Origin: Bacillota bacterium
Lineage (GTDB): Bacteria; Bacillota; Clostridia; Acetivibrionales; DTU013
DNA: 64,000 bases
Direction of reading: 5' to 3'
Assembly: GCA_023435745.1 (NCBI GenBank)
Contig: JAEZMD010000009.1
Location: forward strand, 74,803 to 138,802
The position numbers were made by a program, and so were the translations under genes. Under the pieces are notes generated by a model, which saw only the letters and a program-made list of their open reading frames with translations, had not been told where the DNA came from and searched no databases. Below are positions 26,661 through 35,218 of this stretch, piece after piece. Within the stretch, counting starts at the first letter, position 1; the number at the start of each line of letters is the position of its first letter.

Positions 26661-27392
26661 TTACACCATTCTGTTTATTTCCTTCTTCAGACGGCTGATT
26701 ATCCGCTTTTCCAGCCTTGAAATATAGGATTGGGAAATACCAAGCATATCTGCAACTTCCTTTTGTGTCTTTTCGTTTCCGTTGGAGAGGCCGAATCGCA
26801 GTTCCATTATTTTCTTCTCCCGCATTGACAGCTTTTTCATTGCCGTGTTCAGAAGCTCCCTGTCCACCTCGTCCTCAAGGCTGCGGTAAGTAATGTCGTT
26901 TTCCGTCCCAAGGATATCGGAAAGCAGCAGTTCATTCCCGTCCCAGTCCACATTAAGCGGTTCATCAATAGAAATTTCCGTCTTAATTTTATTATTTCTG
27001 CGAAGATACATCAATATTTCATTTTCGATGCATCTGGAGGCATAGGTCGCCAGTTTTATGTTTTTTGACGGGTTGAAGGTATTGATGGCCTTTATAAGAC
27101 CGATGGTTCCAATAGAAACCAGATCCTCAACACCGACTCCCGTATTCTCGAACTTTCTTGCAATATAAACCACCAGTCTCAGATTCCGTTCGATCAGGAT
27201 GCTCTTCACTCCATAATCCTGTTCCTCCAGCCTTGAGATCAAATACGCCTCCTCATCAACGCTGAGCGGAGGCGGCAAGGCTTCGCTCCCCCCGATGTAA
27301 TGGATTGGATACCAACTGTATCCTTTTATTTTCCTCCGTAGATTCAGTGCATGGATCCTTAAAATGAGTAGAAACCTTTTTAGAATACGCAT
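26661..27392 (-). CDS. sigE: RNA polymerase sporulation sigma factor SigE (pro-sigma-E)
   Basis: Early mother-cell sigma factor made as an inactive precursor. The N-terminal 28 residues are a basic, hydrophobic pro-sequence. The conserved YIGGSEALPPPLS follows just after the expected SpoIIGA cleavage point. Region 2 includes ERNLRLVVYIARKFENTGVGVEDLVSIG and the invariant LATYASRCIENEILMYLRRNNK. Region 4 has TQKEVADMLGISQSYISRLEKR. The gene follows spoIIGA by 37 nt, giving the standard spoIIG operon. Confidence 0.97.
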   Translation of the reverse strand: MRILKRFLLILRIHALNLRRKIKGYSWYPIHYIGGSEALPPPLSVDEEAYLISRLEEQDYGVKSILIERNLRLVVYIARKFENTGVGVEDLVSIGTIGLIKAINTFNPSKNIKLATYASRCIENEILMYLRRNNKIKTEISIDEPLNVDWDGNELLLSDILGTENDITYRSLEDEVDRELLNTAMKKLSMREKKIMELRFGLSNGNEKTQKEVADMLGISQSYISRLEKRIISRLKKEINRMV

Positions 27393-27429
27393 AAGAACTC
27401 TCCCTTCGCTGTAACGCTTTTATATGGTC

Positions 27430-28335
27430 TTACATTAGTTCCGGATTGAGCAGTGCCTTATAGCCTTCATTTCTGGATAGTGCCCTGTTATAAATACCTA
27501 CAATGACATCCTGTACATCTTTTTTTTCACTCTCTGTTCCAATTTCTATATAGTCCGGACGAAAACCGATCAGCATCCCGTTTTCCTTGCCAAGAGAGGT
27601 AAACGGAATCAGCCTGAACCTGGAAAACCAGTCGGAGCAGGAAATGGTCGCGGTGACTGTATTTAGATCATTGTCAGAGTTTTTTTCGAAAATCTCCCTG
27701 ATATCAAGAGGCAGCAGATCCTTGATTGCAGAAAATTCGACCACAACCACCGGCATATTCGTCAGCGGGTCGTGCAGAGAATTTCCGGTATCCACAAGTG
27801 CGAAGAGTTCTATTGCTTTTTTATCAAATGAAATGATCAGCCGTACAAGAAGCTTTTCCCGGAGAAACCTGTTTTGGATCACATCCCAGACGACTCTGAG
27901 AATAAAGAATGTAACTGTAAAAGCCAGCAGCAGCTCAGACCATTTTGTATTTAGAAAAGACATGGGCGACACCAGTACGCCATTTCTCATGACACCCCAT
28001 TCCCTGTTGAAAAACATCAATGCAAACCCGGCTCCGGCAAAGAGAAAGGTTGATGCGTAAAACATGGCGAGTGTTCTGAAAAAGACTATCAGCTTTGGAA
28101 AATGAAAGGTTACGGCAACCATTGCCACAGATAGCAGCAATTTGGAGAACACTGTTGTATAAACCTTCATATCCGGCAAGAGAATCATCACAACCAGATA
28201 GGCTGCACCGAGAACGGAGCCCAGCAGGAGACGCAGATTACTCGTTCTGTTCCTGGAAAACTTTGCCGTCACCATAAGAATCAGATAATTGATAACAATA
28301 TTCTCCAGAATAACGATATCCAGATAGATTTCCAC
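27430..28335 (-). CDS. spoIIGA: Sporulation sigma-E factor-processing protease SpoIIGA
   Basis: Membrane aspartic protease that removes the pro-sequence of SigE. The N-terminal half holds about five membrane helices. The C-terminal half carries the catalytic motif FALVDTGNSLHDPLTNMPVVVVE. I chose GTG at 28335 because the product then begins MEIYLDIVILEN, as in the family, with GAGGT eight bases upstream. An ATG eleven codons earlier is possible. It forms an operon with sigE. A TATAAT box lies about 75 nt upstream with an ATGACA box 21 nt before it. This resembles the long-spacer spoIIG promoter, but I could not find a convincing Spo0A box. Confidence 0.92.
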   Translation of the reverse strand: MEIYLDIVILENIVINYLILMVTAKFSRNRTSNLRLLLGSVLGAAYLVVMILLPDMKVYTTVFSKLLLSVAMVAVTFHFPKLIVFFRTLAMFYASTFLFAGAGFALMFFNREWGVMRNGVLVSPMSFLNTKWSELLLAFTVTFFILRVVWDVIQNRFLREKLLVRLIISFDKKAIELFALVDTGNSLHDPLTNMPVVVVEFSAIKDLLPLDIREIFEKNSDNDLNTVTATISCSDWFSRFRLIPFTSLGKENGMLIGFRPDYIEIGTESEKKDVQDVIVGIYNRALSRNEGYKALLNPELM

Positions 28336-28472
28336 CGGCTTACCTCGCAACGTCCTGTAGTCAGACATCCCCTATTTTACATATATTCATATGCCTGACC
28401 TTTTATGATTATATTACATCGTTGCCGATTTTTATGTCATATGGTACTGTAGAAATAAGAAAATAAGATGAC

Positions 28473-28515
28473 AAAAAGTTCGCTGTCCTGTGCCTGGCAC
28501 TGAATAGCGAACTTT
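28473..28515 (-). terminator. Intrinsic terminator of ftsZ
   Basis: Inverted repeat of 11 bp (28474-28484 with 28505-28515) enclosing a 20-nt loop that can form a small inner stem. On the minus strand the stem runs into TTTTTGTC. It lies 17 nt past the ftsZ stop and separates the division genes from spoIIGA. Confidence 0.75.
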
Positions 28516-28531
28516 TCTTGACAATTGAATG

Positions 28532-29629
28532 TTATTTAAATCTGTTTTTTCTTAAAAAGGTCGGAATCTCGAGTTCATCATCAGAAACCTCGCCGCCTGT
28601 GTGACGCTTGACCGCAGGAGGTTCAGGCTTCAATTGCGCCTTTTCTACGATTTTTTCGATCTTTCTGATGACAGGACCCTTTTCAAAACCGGTGGCAATC
28701 ACAGTGATCAGCATTTCATCCTTTAGGTTTTCATCGATCACAGCACCGACAATGATGTTTGCATCCGGATCTGCCGATTTCTGAACCAGCTCTGCAGCCA
28801 GATTGACTTCAAATAAGCCCAGATCCGCGCCGCCGGTGATATTAAGAAGTACGCCTCTTGCGCCCTCGATGGAAGTCTCAAGCAGAGGAGACTGAATAGC
28901 TTGTCTGGCTGCTTCTTCCGCCCTGCCGTCTCCTGAAGCTCTGCCGATACCCATGTGGGCAATACCTGTATTGTACATAATGGTCTTTACATCTGCAAAG
29001 TCAAGATTGATCAATCCGGGTACGGCGATCAGGTCTGAAATACCCTGTACGCCCTGACGGAGAACATCATCCGCCATCCTGAACGCGTCAATAATAGAAG
29101 TTTTCTTTTCAGCGACTTGCAGTAGTCTGTCGTTGGGGATGGTTACCAGCGTATCAACGACACCCTTGAGGTTATCAATACCCTGTTCGGCATATTGCAT
29201 TCTTTTGCGGCCTTCAAACATAAATGGCTTGGTTACGACGCCAACTGTCAGAATGCCCATTTCCCGAGCGATCTGAGCTACAATGGGTGTTGCGCCGGTA
29301 CCGGTGCCACCGCCCATTCCCGCGGTCACAAATACCATATCCGCGCCCTTGACAGCTTGCGCGATCTCATCCTTGCTTTCATTGGCAGCACGCTCTCCGA
29401 TCTCCGGATTTGCCCCAGCGCCGAGACCTTTTGTAAGCTTGTCCCCTATTTGTATTTTCGTATTTGCTTTGGAAAGGAAAAGAGCCTGTTTATCGGTATT
29501 TATCGCTATAAACTCTACACCGCGAAGACCTGCGGATATCATCCTGTTGACGGCATTATTGCCTCCACCGCCGACACCTATGACCTTAATCTGGGCAAAC
29601 TGTTCCATATCAATATCAAACTCCAGCAA
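28532..29629 (-). CDS. ftsZ: Cell division protein FtsZ
   Basis: Tubulin-like GTPase that forms the cytokinetic ring. The 365-residue protein has the GTP-binding G-box GGGTGTGATPIVA near residue 108, IKVIGVGGGGNNAVNRM at the N-terminus, and NLDFADVKTIM. The conserved C-terminal peptide IPTFLRKN binds FtsA and other partners. The start is TTG at 29629 with GGGGG eight bases upstream. It has its own candidate promoter, and a terminator follows. Confidence 0.98.
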   Translation of the reverse strand: MLEFDIDMEQFAQIKVIGVGGGGNNAVNRMISAGLRGVEFIAINTDKQALFLSKANTKIQIGDKLTKGLGAGANPEIGERAANESKDEIAQAVKGADMVFVTAGMGGGTGTGATPIVAQIAREMGILTVGVVTKPFMFEGRKRMQYAEQGIDNLKGVVDTLVTIPNDRLLQVAEKKTSIIDAFRMADDVLRQGVQGISDLIAVPGLINLDFADVKTIMYNTGIAHMGIGRASGDGRAEEAARQAIQSPLLETSIEGARGVLLNITGGADLGLFEVNLAAELVQKSADPDANIIVGAVIDENLKDEMLITVIATGFEKGPVIRKIEKIVEKAQLKPEPPAVKRHTGGEVSDDELEIPTFLRKNRFK

Positions 29630-29667
29630 ATTTAATCCCCCTTCGTCATTGGTTTGGCATTACTTAA

Positions 29668-29696
29668 ATAATATCTTATTCCATACATTAAAGCAA
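29668..29696 (-). promoter_or_regulatory. Candidate sigma-A promoter of ftsZ
   Basis: Minus strand TTGCTT (29691-29696) and TATTAT (29668-29673) are 17 nt apart, about 40 nt before the ftsZ start. This would give ftsZ transcription in addition to read-through from ftsA. A bulged hairpin with arms at 29739-29746 and 29755-29763 lies just after ftsA but lacks a T-run. Confidence 0.55.
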
Positions 29697-29764
29697 GATA
29701 TGTTTAACAAAAAAAGTAATGCATATTACAACAGTGCTGTGCGGCAAATGACACTGCCGGCACC

Positions 29765-30997
29765 TTAAAAAAGCTTCCTGAAAAACTTCCCGATCTTGCT
29801 GAAAATTGTTTCCTCAGGCTTTGTATTTGAAGTCTTTTTTAATTTGATTTCACTGGCAAGGCTGACGCCTTTTTTTACAGTTGCCACATACTTTAGTATA
29901 CCGGCCGAAGCAATAAATTCGGGTTTTGAAACTCCTGAAAGATGTCCGGCCTGAACTACTCTGACCGGCAAATCAAACACCTCGTTTGCAAGCTGTTTGC
30001 ATCCATCCACATAAGAGATACCTGCGCCCGTCATAACAACGCTTCCGCTTTTTGGCAATACCATACCCGCCTTGTCCAACTGGTTTTTGCAAAGTGAGAA
30101 TATCTCATAGACTCTTGCTTCAATGATCTCAACAACCTCCGACACCTTGACGTCTTTTTTCTTATTCTCATTGATGTCTAAAACCGATATTTCCTGATCG
30201 TTCTTGATAAGTGACGTCAGCGCCAGTTCAAATTGCCTCTTAATCTTCTCCGCCTCCGTGTTTGATATACGCAGACCTATAGCAATGTCATTGGTGATGT
30301 GGTCTCCTCCGACCGGTATTGTGTCGTAAAAAACAAGACGCTTTCCCTGATATACGCTTACATCTGTCACAGAGCCGCCTACATCCAGCAACGCCACTCC
30401 GATGTCGCGTTCGTCCTGTGTCAGGCTGATCTCACCCGTAGCAAAGGCTTCCGCCACGATCCCGTCTATCTGGATTCCGGCCCGTTCCATACTCTTGATG
30501 ATGTTCTGTACGGAGGTGATCTTTCCGGTAATTATATCCGCGTCTATTTCAAATCCGGTTCCGACCATGCCGATCGGATCAACAATCTCGTCGTAGCCAT
30601 CTATGTTATATTGCCTCGGAATAACATCGATCAGCTGTCTGTCTTCCGGAATCTCGATATCTCTGACCTCATGAAGGACAGCGTCCACGTCGCGCTGTGT
30701 GATCTCCCTTCCATTGATGGACATAAAGCTTCTATTGTTAATGACATTCACATGCATCCCGTGAATATTGACATAAGCCGAACCCACTCGCATATTGGCG
30801 GCAGCTTCAGCTTCAGCTACTGCGCTTTTGATGCTTGCAGCCGTACTGTCGATATCAACGATAACGCCCTTCTTCAATCCATTGCATGACGCCATGCCTC
30901 TGCCGGCAATATCCAGTTGCGTATTGCTGTTCATCCTTCCAATCAGTGTACACACCTTGGAAGTCCCGATGTCTATACTTACAATTAAATCACCCAC
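29765..30997 (-). CDS. ftsA: Cell division protein FtsA
   Basis: Actin-like ATPase that tethers FtsZ to the membrane. It begins with the phosphate-1 motif IVSIDIGTSKVCTLIGR. The SHS2 (1C) domain follows near residues 85-165, and LLDVGGSVTDVSVY is phosphate-2. A late adenosine motif VMTGAGISYVDG is present, and a C-terminal amphipathic helix (ETIFSKIGKFFRKLF) serves as the membrane anchor. I chose GTG at 30997, ten bases after GGAGG. A TTG three codons earlier would directly abut that site. Confidence 0.95.
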   Translation of the reverse strand: MGDLIVSIDIGTSKVCTLIGRMNSNTQLDIAGRGMASCNGLKKGVIVDIDSTAASIKSAVAEAEAAANMRVGSAYVNIHGMHVNVINNRSFMSINGREITQRDVDAVLHEVRDIEIPEDRQLIDVIPRQYNIDGYDEIVDPIGMVGTGFEIDADIITGKITSVQNIIKSMERAGIQIDGIVAEAFATGEISLTQDERDIGVALLDVGGSVTDVSVYQGKRLVFYDTIPVGGDHITNDIAIGLRISNTEAEKIKRQFELALTSLIKNDQEISVLDINENKKKDVKVSEVVEIIEARVYEIFSLCKNQLDKAGMVLPKSGSVVMTGAGISYVDGCKQLANEVFDLPVRVVQAGHLSGVSKPEFIASAGILKYVATVKKGVSLASEIKLKKTSNTKPEETIFSKIGKFFRKLF

Positions 30998-31017
30998 GCC
31001 AGGCAACCCTCCACAAA

Positions 31018-31368
31018 CTATATATTATCTTTTTTGGCGGACTTATTCAACATATATCTGCGAATAACCGCGAAATTCAGAAAAATTCTGTTACCAAATG
31101 CAAAAATGGCAGCCAGATAAAGCTGCAATCCAAGCTGATCACCAATATACGCCAAACCGGCCGCCAGCAAGGCATTACCGAAAAATCCGGAAACAAAGAC
31201 CCTGATGTCAAACTTGCCCTGCATCATTGATGCAACTCCGCCAAATACGGAATCCAGCGCCGCAAGAATCGCAACGGCCATATAGATCGAATACTGCTGG
31301 GGAATGTTCACAGGTATGAAAAATACCCCGATGAGTATTCCGATAATCATTCCTAAAATAGGCAGCAT
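31018..31368 (-). CDS. sbp: Small basic protein Sbp (DUF1290 family)
   Basis: 116-residue membrane protein with about three helices and a basic C-terminus (IRRYMLNKSAKKDN). It matches the small basic family found between ftsQ and ftsA in Firmicutes: the motif YMAVAILAALDSVFGGVASMMQGKF and GNALLAAGLAYIGDQLG are typical. Function is unknown, though conservation beside division genes suggests an envelope role. Confidence 0.88.
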   Translation of the reverse strand: MLPILGMIIGILIGVFFIPVNIPQQYSIYMAVAILAALDSVFGGVASMMQGKFDIRVFVSGFFGNALLAAGLAYIGDQLGLQLYLAAIFAFGNRIFLNFAVIRRYMLNKSAKKDNI

Positions 31369-31374
31369 CTTACC

Positions 31375-32223
31375 TTATCCTCCATTTTCCGGAGTAAAAA
31401 CCGGATTGGTATTTATTGTGAAATCCAGTTTACCCCTTTCCGTCTTTTTAATATTCCTGTTGAAAATAGCCGAAGCCGCGTTGATCTTATAGTGCAGATC
31501 CTCCATCTCCCCCAGATTGACAATAATGCGGGACTGCAATGAAAATCGAACATTATACATATCGCCGACATCCACATAATCGACACTTTCAATCAGCTTG
31601 TCCTCATTCAGTTCATCAACTTCTCTTATTGTATCAAATACTTTAAAGGCTGACGAGAGGGTCCCTTCAGGAATTTCGATTTTTTTCCCCGGCTTCGGTG
31701 ATTCAGGTTCGATCCCTTTTATAACCGGAAGCTCAATATTTGACAGTTCCGGAACCAACTCCAGCATGTAACCCTCCTTGTCAATCAAGATCGCTGCTCC
31801 ATTAATGGCAAGCACAGCCTCAGCTGTTCTCTCCTCCACCTCTATAGAAACGGTCGATGGAATGAGGTACCTAACCTTCACATTCTTTACATAGGGGCAG
31901 TTCTCCGTAATAGACCGCTCAGCGGCGCCGATACGGAATAAATAAAACCTGCCTGCGCCTTTAAACAGGAGCCTGAAGCCGTTGCTTCCCGTCCGTACGC
32001 CGGAAGCGACGATCAGGGTATTTTCATCATAATGTATGGATTCCGTTACCTTAAACCCTTTTATATTAAAAAAAGGTGATATTGCAGCATAAACGATTGT
32101 TACAACAAATAATGCCGTCACCAGTAAAAATCTGATCAGCCGAAAAATCCTTCTCCGACTTCTTTTCTTTTTGTTCAATATATGCGCAGAAACCTGTGCA
32201 GTTTTTATCTTTCGTACCTTCAT
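31375..32223 (-). CDS. ftsQ: Cell division protein FtsQ/DivIB
   Basis: Bitopic division protein. A basic cytoplasmic N-terminus (about 30 residues) is followed by one membrane helix (about 31-50). A POTRA domain starts ISPFFNIKGFKVTESIHYDENTLIVASG, and a beta-domain contains the IEVEERTAEAVLAINGAAILIDKEGYML motif. The 282-residue length is normal. It is located between the murA remnant and sbp, the expected dcw order. Confidence 0.92.
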   Translation of the reverse strand: MKVRKIKTAQVSAHILNKKKRSRRRIFRLIRFLLVTALFVVTIVYAAISPFFNIKGFKVTESIHYDENTLIVASGVRTGSNGFRLLFKGAGRFYLFRIGAAERSITENCPYVKNVKVRYLIPSTVSIEVEERTAEAVLAINGAAILIDKEGYMLELVPELSNIELPVIKGIEPESPKPGKKIEIPEGTLSSAFKVFDTIREVDELNEDKLIESVDYVDVGDMYNVRFSLQSRIIVNLGEMEDLHYKINAASAIFNRNIKKTERGKLDFTINTNPVFTPENGG

Positions 32224-32259
32224 ATCCCTTGACTCCCTTTGAATTCCTTTTACAAGAAC

Positions 32260-33183
32260 TTATGGGATCCTGTGTATCGATGCTCCTATACTTCTTAACT
32301 TCTCTTCCATATTATCATATCCACGATCAATATGCTTGATATCGGAAACTACCGTTTCTCCGTCAGCAGCCAGTCCGGCCAATACCAATGCGGCTCCTCC
32401 CCTAAGATCGCGGGCATAAACGTTGGCGCCTGTTAGCTTTCTCACACCCTTAATTACAGCAAGCCTGCCCTCCAGCTTGATGTTGGCTCCCATCCGCAGC
32501 AGCTCATCCACATGCTTGTACCGGTTTTCAAAAACCGTTTCCACCATGATACTGGTGCCTTTCGCTATAGTCAGCATGGCTACCAGCTGAGCCTGCATAT
32601 CGGTTGGGAACCCCGGATACGGCAACGTTCTGACGATATCGATAGCACGAAGTCTCGCCGGACCATTCACCTGCATTGTACTTCCCCTGATATTAATCCT
32701 GCAGCCGCTCTCCCGCAGAAGAGAAATAATTGAACTCAGATGCTCCGGAATTACATTCCTCAGCAGCAGTTCACCGCCTGTGATTCCTGCAGCCGCCATA
32801 TATGTACCTGTGACGATCCTATCGGTAATTATCGTATGCTCTGAATTCCTTAGCCTGTGATCACCACCGCGCACTCTAATAACACTGGTTCCTGCTCCGG
32901 TCAGCTGAACGCCCGCAGCCTGAAGATAATTTTGAAGATCCCAAATCTCCGGTTCCTTCGCGGCATTGCGTATGATTGTCTCCCCGTCCGCAAAAACAGA
33001 AGCCAGCATTATATTTTCCGTGGCTCCCACGCTTGGGTAATCCAACTGCACATCACAGCCCTTTAATCTCTCCGCTTCACAGTAGATAAATCCGCGCTGT
33101 GCATCCTGCACCTTCACGCCCATACTTTTCAAGGCCTTCAGATGCAGATCAATCGGCCTCGGGCCTATTTCACACCCACCCGG
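32260..33183 (-). pseudogene. murA: UDP-N-acetylglucosamine 1-carboxyvinyltransferase MurA, 5'-truncated
   Basis: The reading frame matches MurA from the catalytic loop PGGCEIGPRPIDLHLKALKSMG to the end, including PSVGATENIMLASVFADG, TPYPGFPTDMQAQ-like sequence and RGGAALVLAGLAADG. It therefore holds the active-site cysteine but lacks about 115 N-terminal residues of a normal 415-420 residue enzyme. Upstream of the PGGC codons the frame loses similarity and meets a TGA within 16 codons. The tadC stop codon lies only 90 nt away. The only starts (TTG 33132, ATG 33123) fall after the catalytic cysteine. I read it as a truncated, non-functional copy. Another murA must then supply peptidoglycan precursors, unless the junction is an assembly error. 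Confidence 0.8.
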
Positions 33184-33273
33184 GTGTGTAACCCGATTGC
33201 TGTATTTTCACCGCCTATATTATTCTATCATTGAAAAAAAGATGGTTCAACCTATTTATGTTGACAGATGGAC

Positions 33274-34194
33274 TCACTTTCCTGCAAATTGTTCGATAAG
33301 TTGCAGAACTACCGGCCCCAACAAGACAATGAACAGTGTAGGAAATATGAATACGACCATTGGGATGAGCATTTTTACGGGTACCTTCATTGCTCGTTCT
33401 CTAGCCCGCTGCCTGCGTTTTTCGCGGATCTGCTCCGCTTGTATCCTCAGTACGTTGGCGATAGCCACACCGAACTGGTCCGCCTGCACGACAGCCCCGA
33501 TAAATGCGGTAAAATCCTGTATGTCAACCCTTTGGGCCAGATCTCTGAGTGCATCTCTCTTTTGCTTCCCAACTTTTATTTCCTGAAGCACCTTGTCAAA
33601 TTCAGAAGCCAGCGGCCCCGGCTTTTTTTCCACCACCTTCATCAGAGCGCCGTCAAACCCGAGGCCTGCCTCTACACTTACCGTAAGCAGATCAATCACA
33701 TCGGCCAGTGAATTCAATATCACCTTTTGCCTTGCTTTAAGGATCTTCCCCAGTACAAAGCCGGGCAAAACAAATCCCATGACTATTTCGGCTAAAACCA
33801 GCATAATCACAGTTCCTGCAGGCATCCCCGACTTTCTCACAGCAAGCAGTGTGAGGACAGGCAGACCGACAACCAGCATAGCCTCTATATTTATCCAATC
33901 CTTGACCACCATATTCCCGGGGTTTCCCGCCTTGACAATCTTACCCTCAAGAGAAGATACCAGCTGCCCCGGTGTGATCCTCATCATGAGCTTTGCCATA
34001 CTATCAAGCATCGGCTGCAGTACCCTTGAAAAAAGCGGCTGGTTTAATTCAGCATCCTCGTTTCCAGCTTTTGATTTGCTTATACTGCGAAGTCTTGAGG
34101 TTACAGACAGTTTATCCCGCAGCGCAAAGGACATAAATCCGTATAACAGCAAAAAACAGGAAATGAAAGCTAATATCATAATTATAGCCGGCAT
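33274..34194 (-). CDS. tadC: Tad pilus assembly inner-membrane protein TadC (type II secretion F domain)
   Basis: 306-residue platform protein of the Tad pilus machinery. It has membrane segments at the N-terminus, near residues 95-140 and at the C-terminus. The T2SSF domain has DVIDLLTVSVEAGLGFDGALMKV and LAQRVDIQDFTAFIGAVVQADQFGVAIANVL. It pairs with TadB, encoded 11 nt upstream, and together they anchor the TadA ATPase. ATG at 34194 is preceded by AGGAGGTGC. Confidence 0.88.
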   Translation of the reverse strand: MPAIIMILAFISCFLLLYGFMSFALRDKLSVTSRLRSISKSKAGNEDAELNQPLFSRVLQPMLDSMAKLMMRITPGQLVSSLEGKIVKAGNPGNMVVKDWINIEAMLVVGLPVLTLLAVRKSGMPAGTVIMLVLAEIVMGFVLPGFVLGKILKARQKVILNSLADVIDLLTVSVEAGLGFDGALMKVVEKKPGPLASEFDKVLQEIKVGKQKRDALRDLAQRVDIQDFTAFIGAVVQADQFGVAIANVLRIQAEQIREKRRQRARERAMKVPVKMLIPMVVFIFPTLFIVLLGPVVLQLIEQFAGK

Positions 34195-34205
34195 GTCTGC
34201 ACCTC

Positions 34206-35180
34206 CTACATTTCAACTCTGACAACCTTCCTGATCAAAAAGATCCCCGTCAGCTCCATCACAATCGCAACACCTATCATTGCCTGCCCAAGAGGTTTTG
34301 TAAACAGCATACTCATCTGCGCCGGATTGATCAGATAGATCACAAAGCACAAGATGACAGGCAGGAGCGATATCACGATTCCTGATATTTTACCCTGTGC
34401 CGTGATCGTTTTTAGCTCTCCCTTGATCCTGACTCTGTCTCTTATGGTTTCGGTGATGTTGTCAAGCACCTCTGAAAGATTTCCACCCACCTGTCTTTGT
34501 ATCAGAACAGCAGTGATCACCAGCTCAAGATCCTCGCTTGAAACTCTTGCAACCATATTTTCAAATGCCTTCTCCGTACTCTGTCCAAGATTTACTTCCT
34601 TTTTAAATACGGCAAATTCTTCAGCAATAGGCCCATTCATTTCTTCAGCGACCATATCGACAGCCTGAAAAAAGCTATAGCCGGTTTTCAATGAATTGGA
34701 CATCATTGAAAGAGCATCTGCCAGCTGCTCATTCAGAAGCTTGGTTCTTTTTTTGATTTTACTTTTTACGACCAGCGACGGAAGGAGCCATCCGGCGATA
34801 CCTGCTAATATGGCCAGCGGCCACTGCACGACTCCCCGGATTAACAAAACGAAAACAGTAAAAAAACAAAAAAGGATCAGGTTGAGCATCATAAACTCTT
34901 CAGCCTTCAGAAGCAAATGGGCTTTTGTCAGGCTCACCTGCACCTTCTTTTTATATCCCCCGAGAAATCTGATTTTCCCGATTCCCTTGAAAAATTCACT
35001 TCTGATATCCAGACCGTTTTCCTTCTTCTTTTCCCTTTTTTTCTCGTCACGGATTTCCTCAACATTTGTATACCTGCGCAGTCTGGACATATAGTCACCC
35101 TTTGCCATAAGCGGCTTGAGAAGCTGACAGGAAAGCAGAAAAACAGATATGAAGCTTAGTAATGCCAATAGTCCCGCCAA
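34206..35180 (-). CDS. tadB: Tad pilus assembly inner-membrane protein TadB (type II secretion F domain)
   Basis: 324-residue membrane protein with a T2SSF domain. LADALSMMSNSLKTGYSFFQAVDMVAEEMNGPIAEEF near residue 160 is followed by SEDLELVITAVLIQRQVGGNLSEVLDNI. Several membrane helices flank it. The start is a TTG with GGAGGGACC upstream. The pair tadB-tadC directly after tadA is the standard Tad order. Confidence 0.88.
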   Translation of the reverse strand: MAGLLALLSFISVFLLSCQLLKPLMAKGDYMSRLRRYTNVEEIRDEKKREKKKENGLDIRSEFFKGIGKIRFLGGYKKKVQVSLTKAHLLLKAEEFMMLNLILFCFFTVFVLLIRGVVQWPLAILAGIAGWLLPSLVVKSKIKKRTKLLNEQLADALSMMSNSLKTGYSFFQAVDMVAEEMNGPIAEEFAVFKKEVNLGQSTEKAFENMVARVSSEDLELVITAVLIQRQVGGNLSEVLDNITETIRDRVRIKGELKTITAQGKISGIVISLLPVILCFVIYLINPAQMSMLFTKPLGQAMIGVAIVMELTGIFLIRKVVRVEM

Positions 35181-35218
35181 ATCGGTCCCTCCTTAATTGA
35201 GCAAACAGTCAATAGCTG

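Noticed and set aside
33170..33195. CACCCGGGTG palindrome at the murA break, considered as an insertion or attachment site
   Set aside because: It is explained by the codons for PGG of MurA on one strand, and there is no matching copy at the other end of the tad locus.
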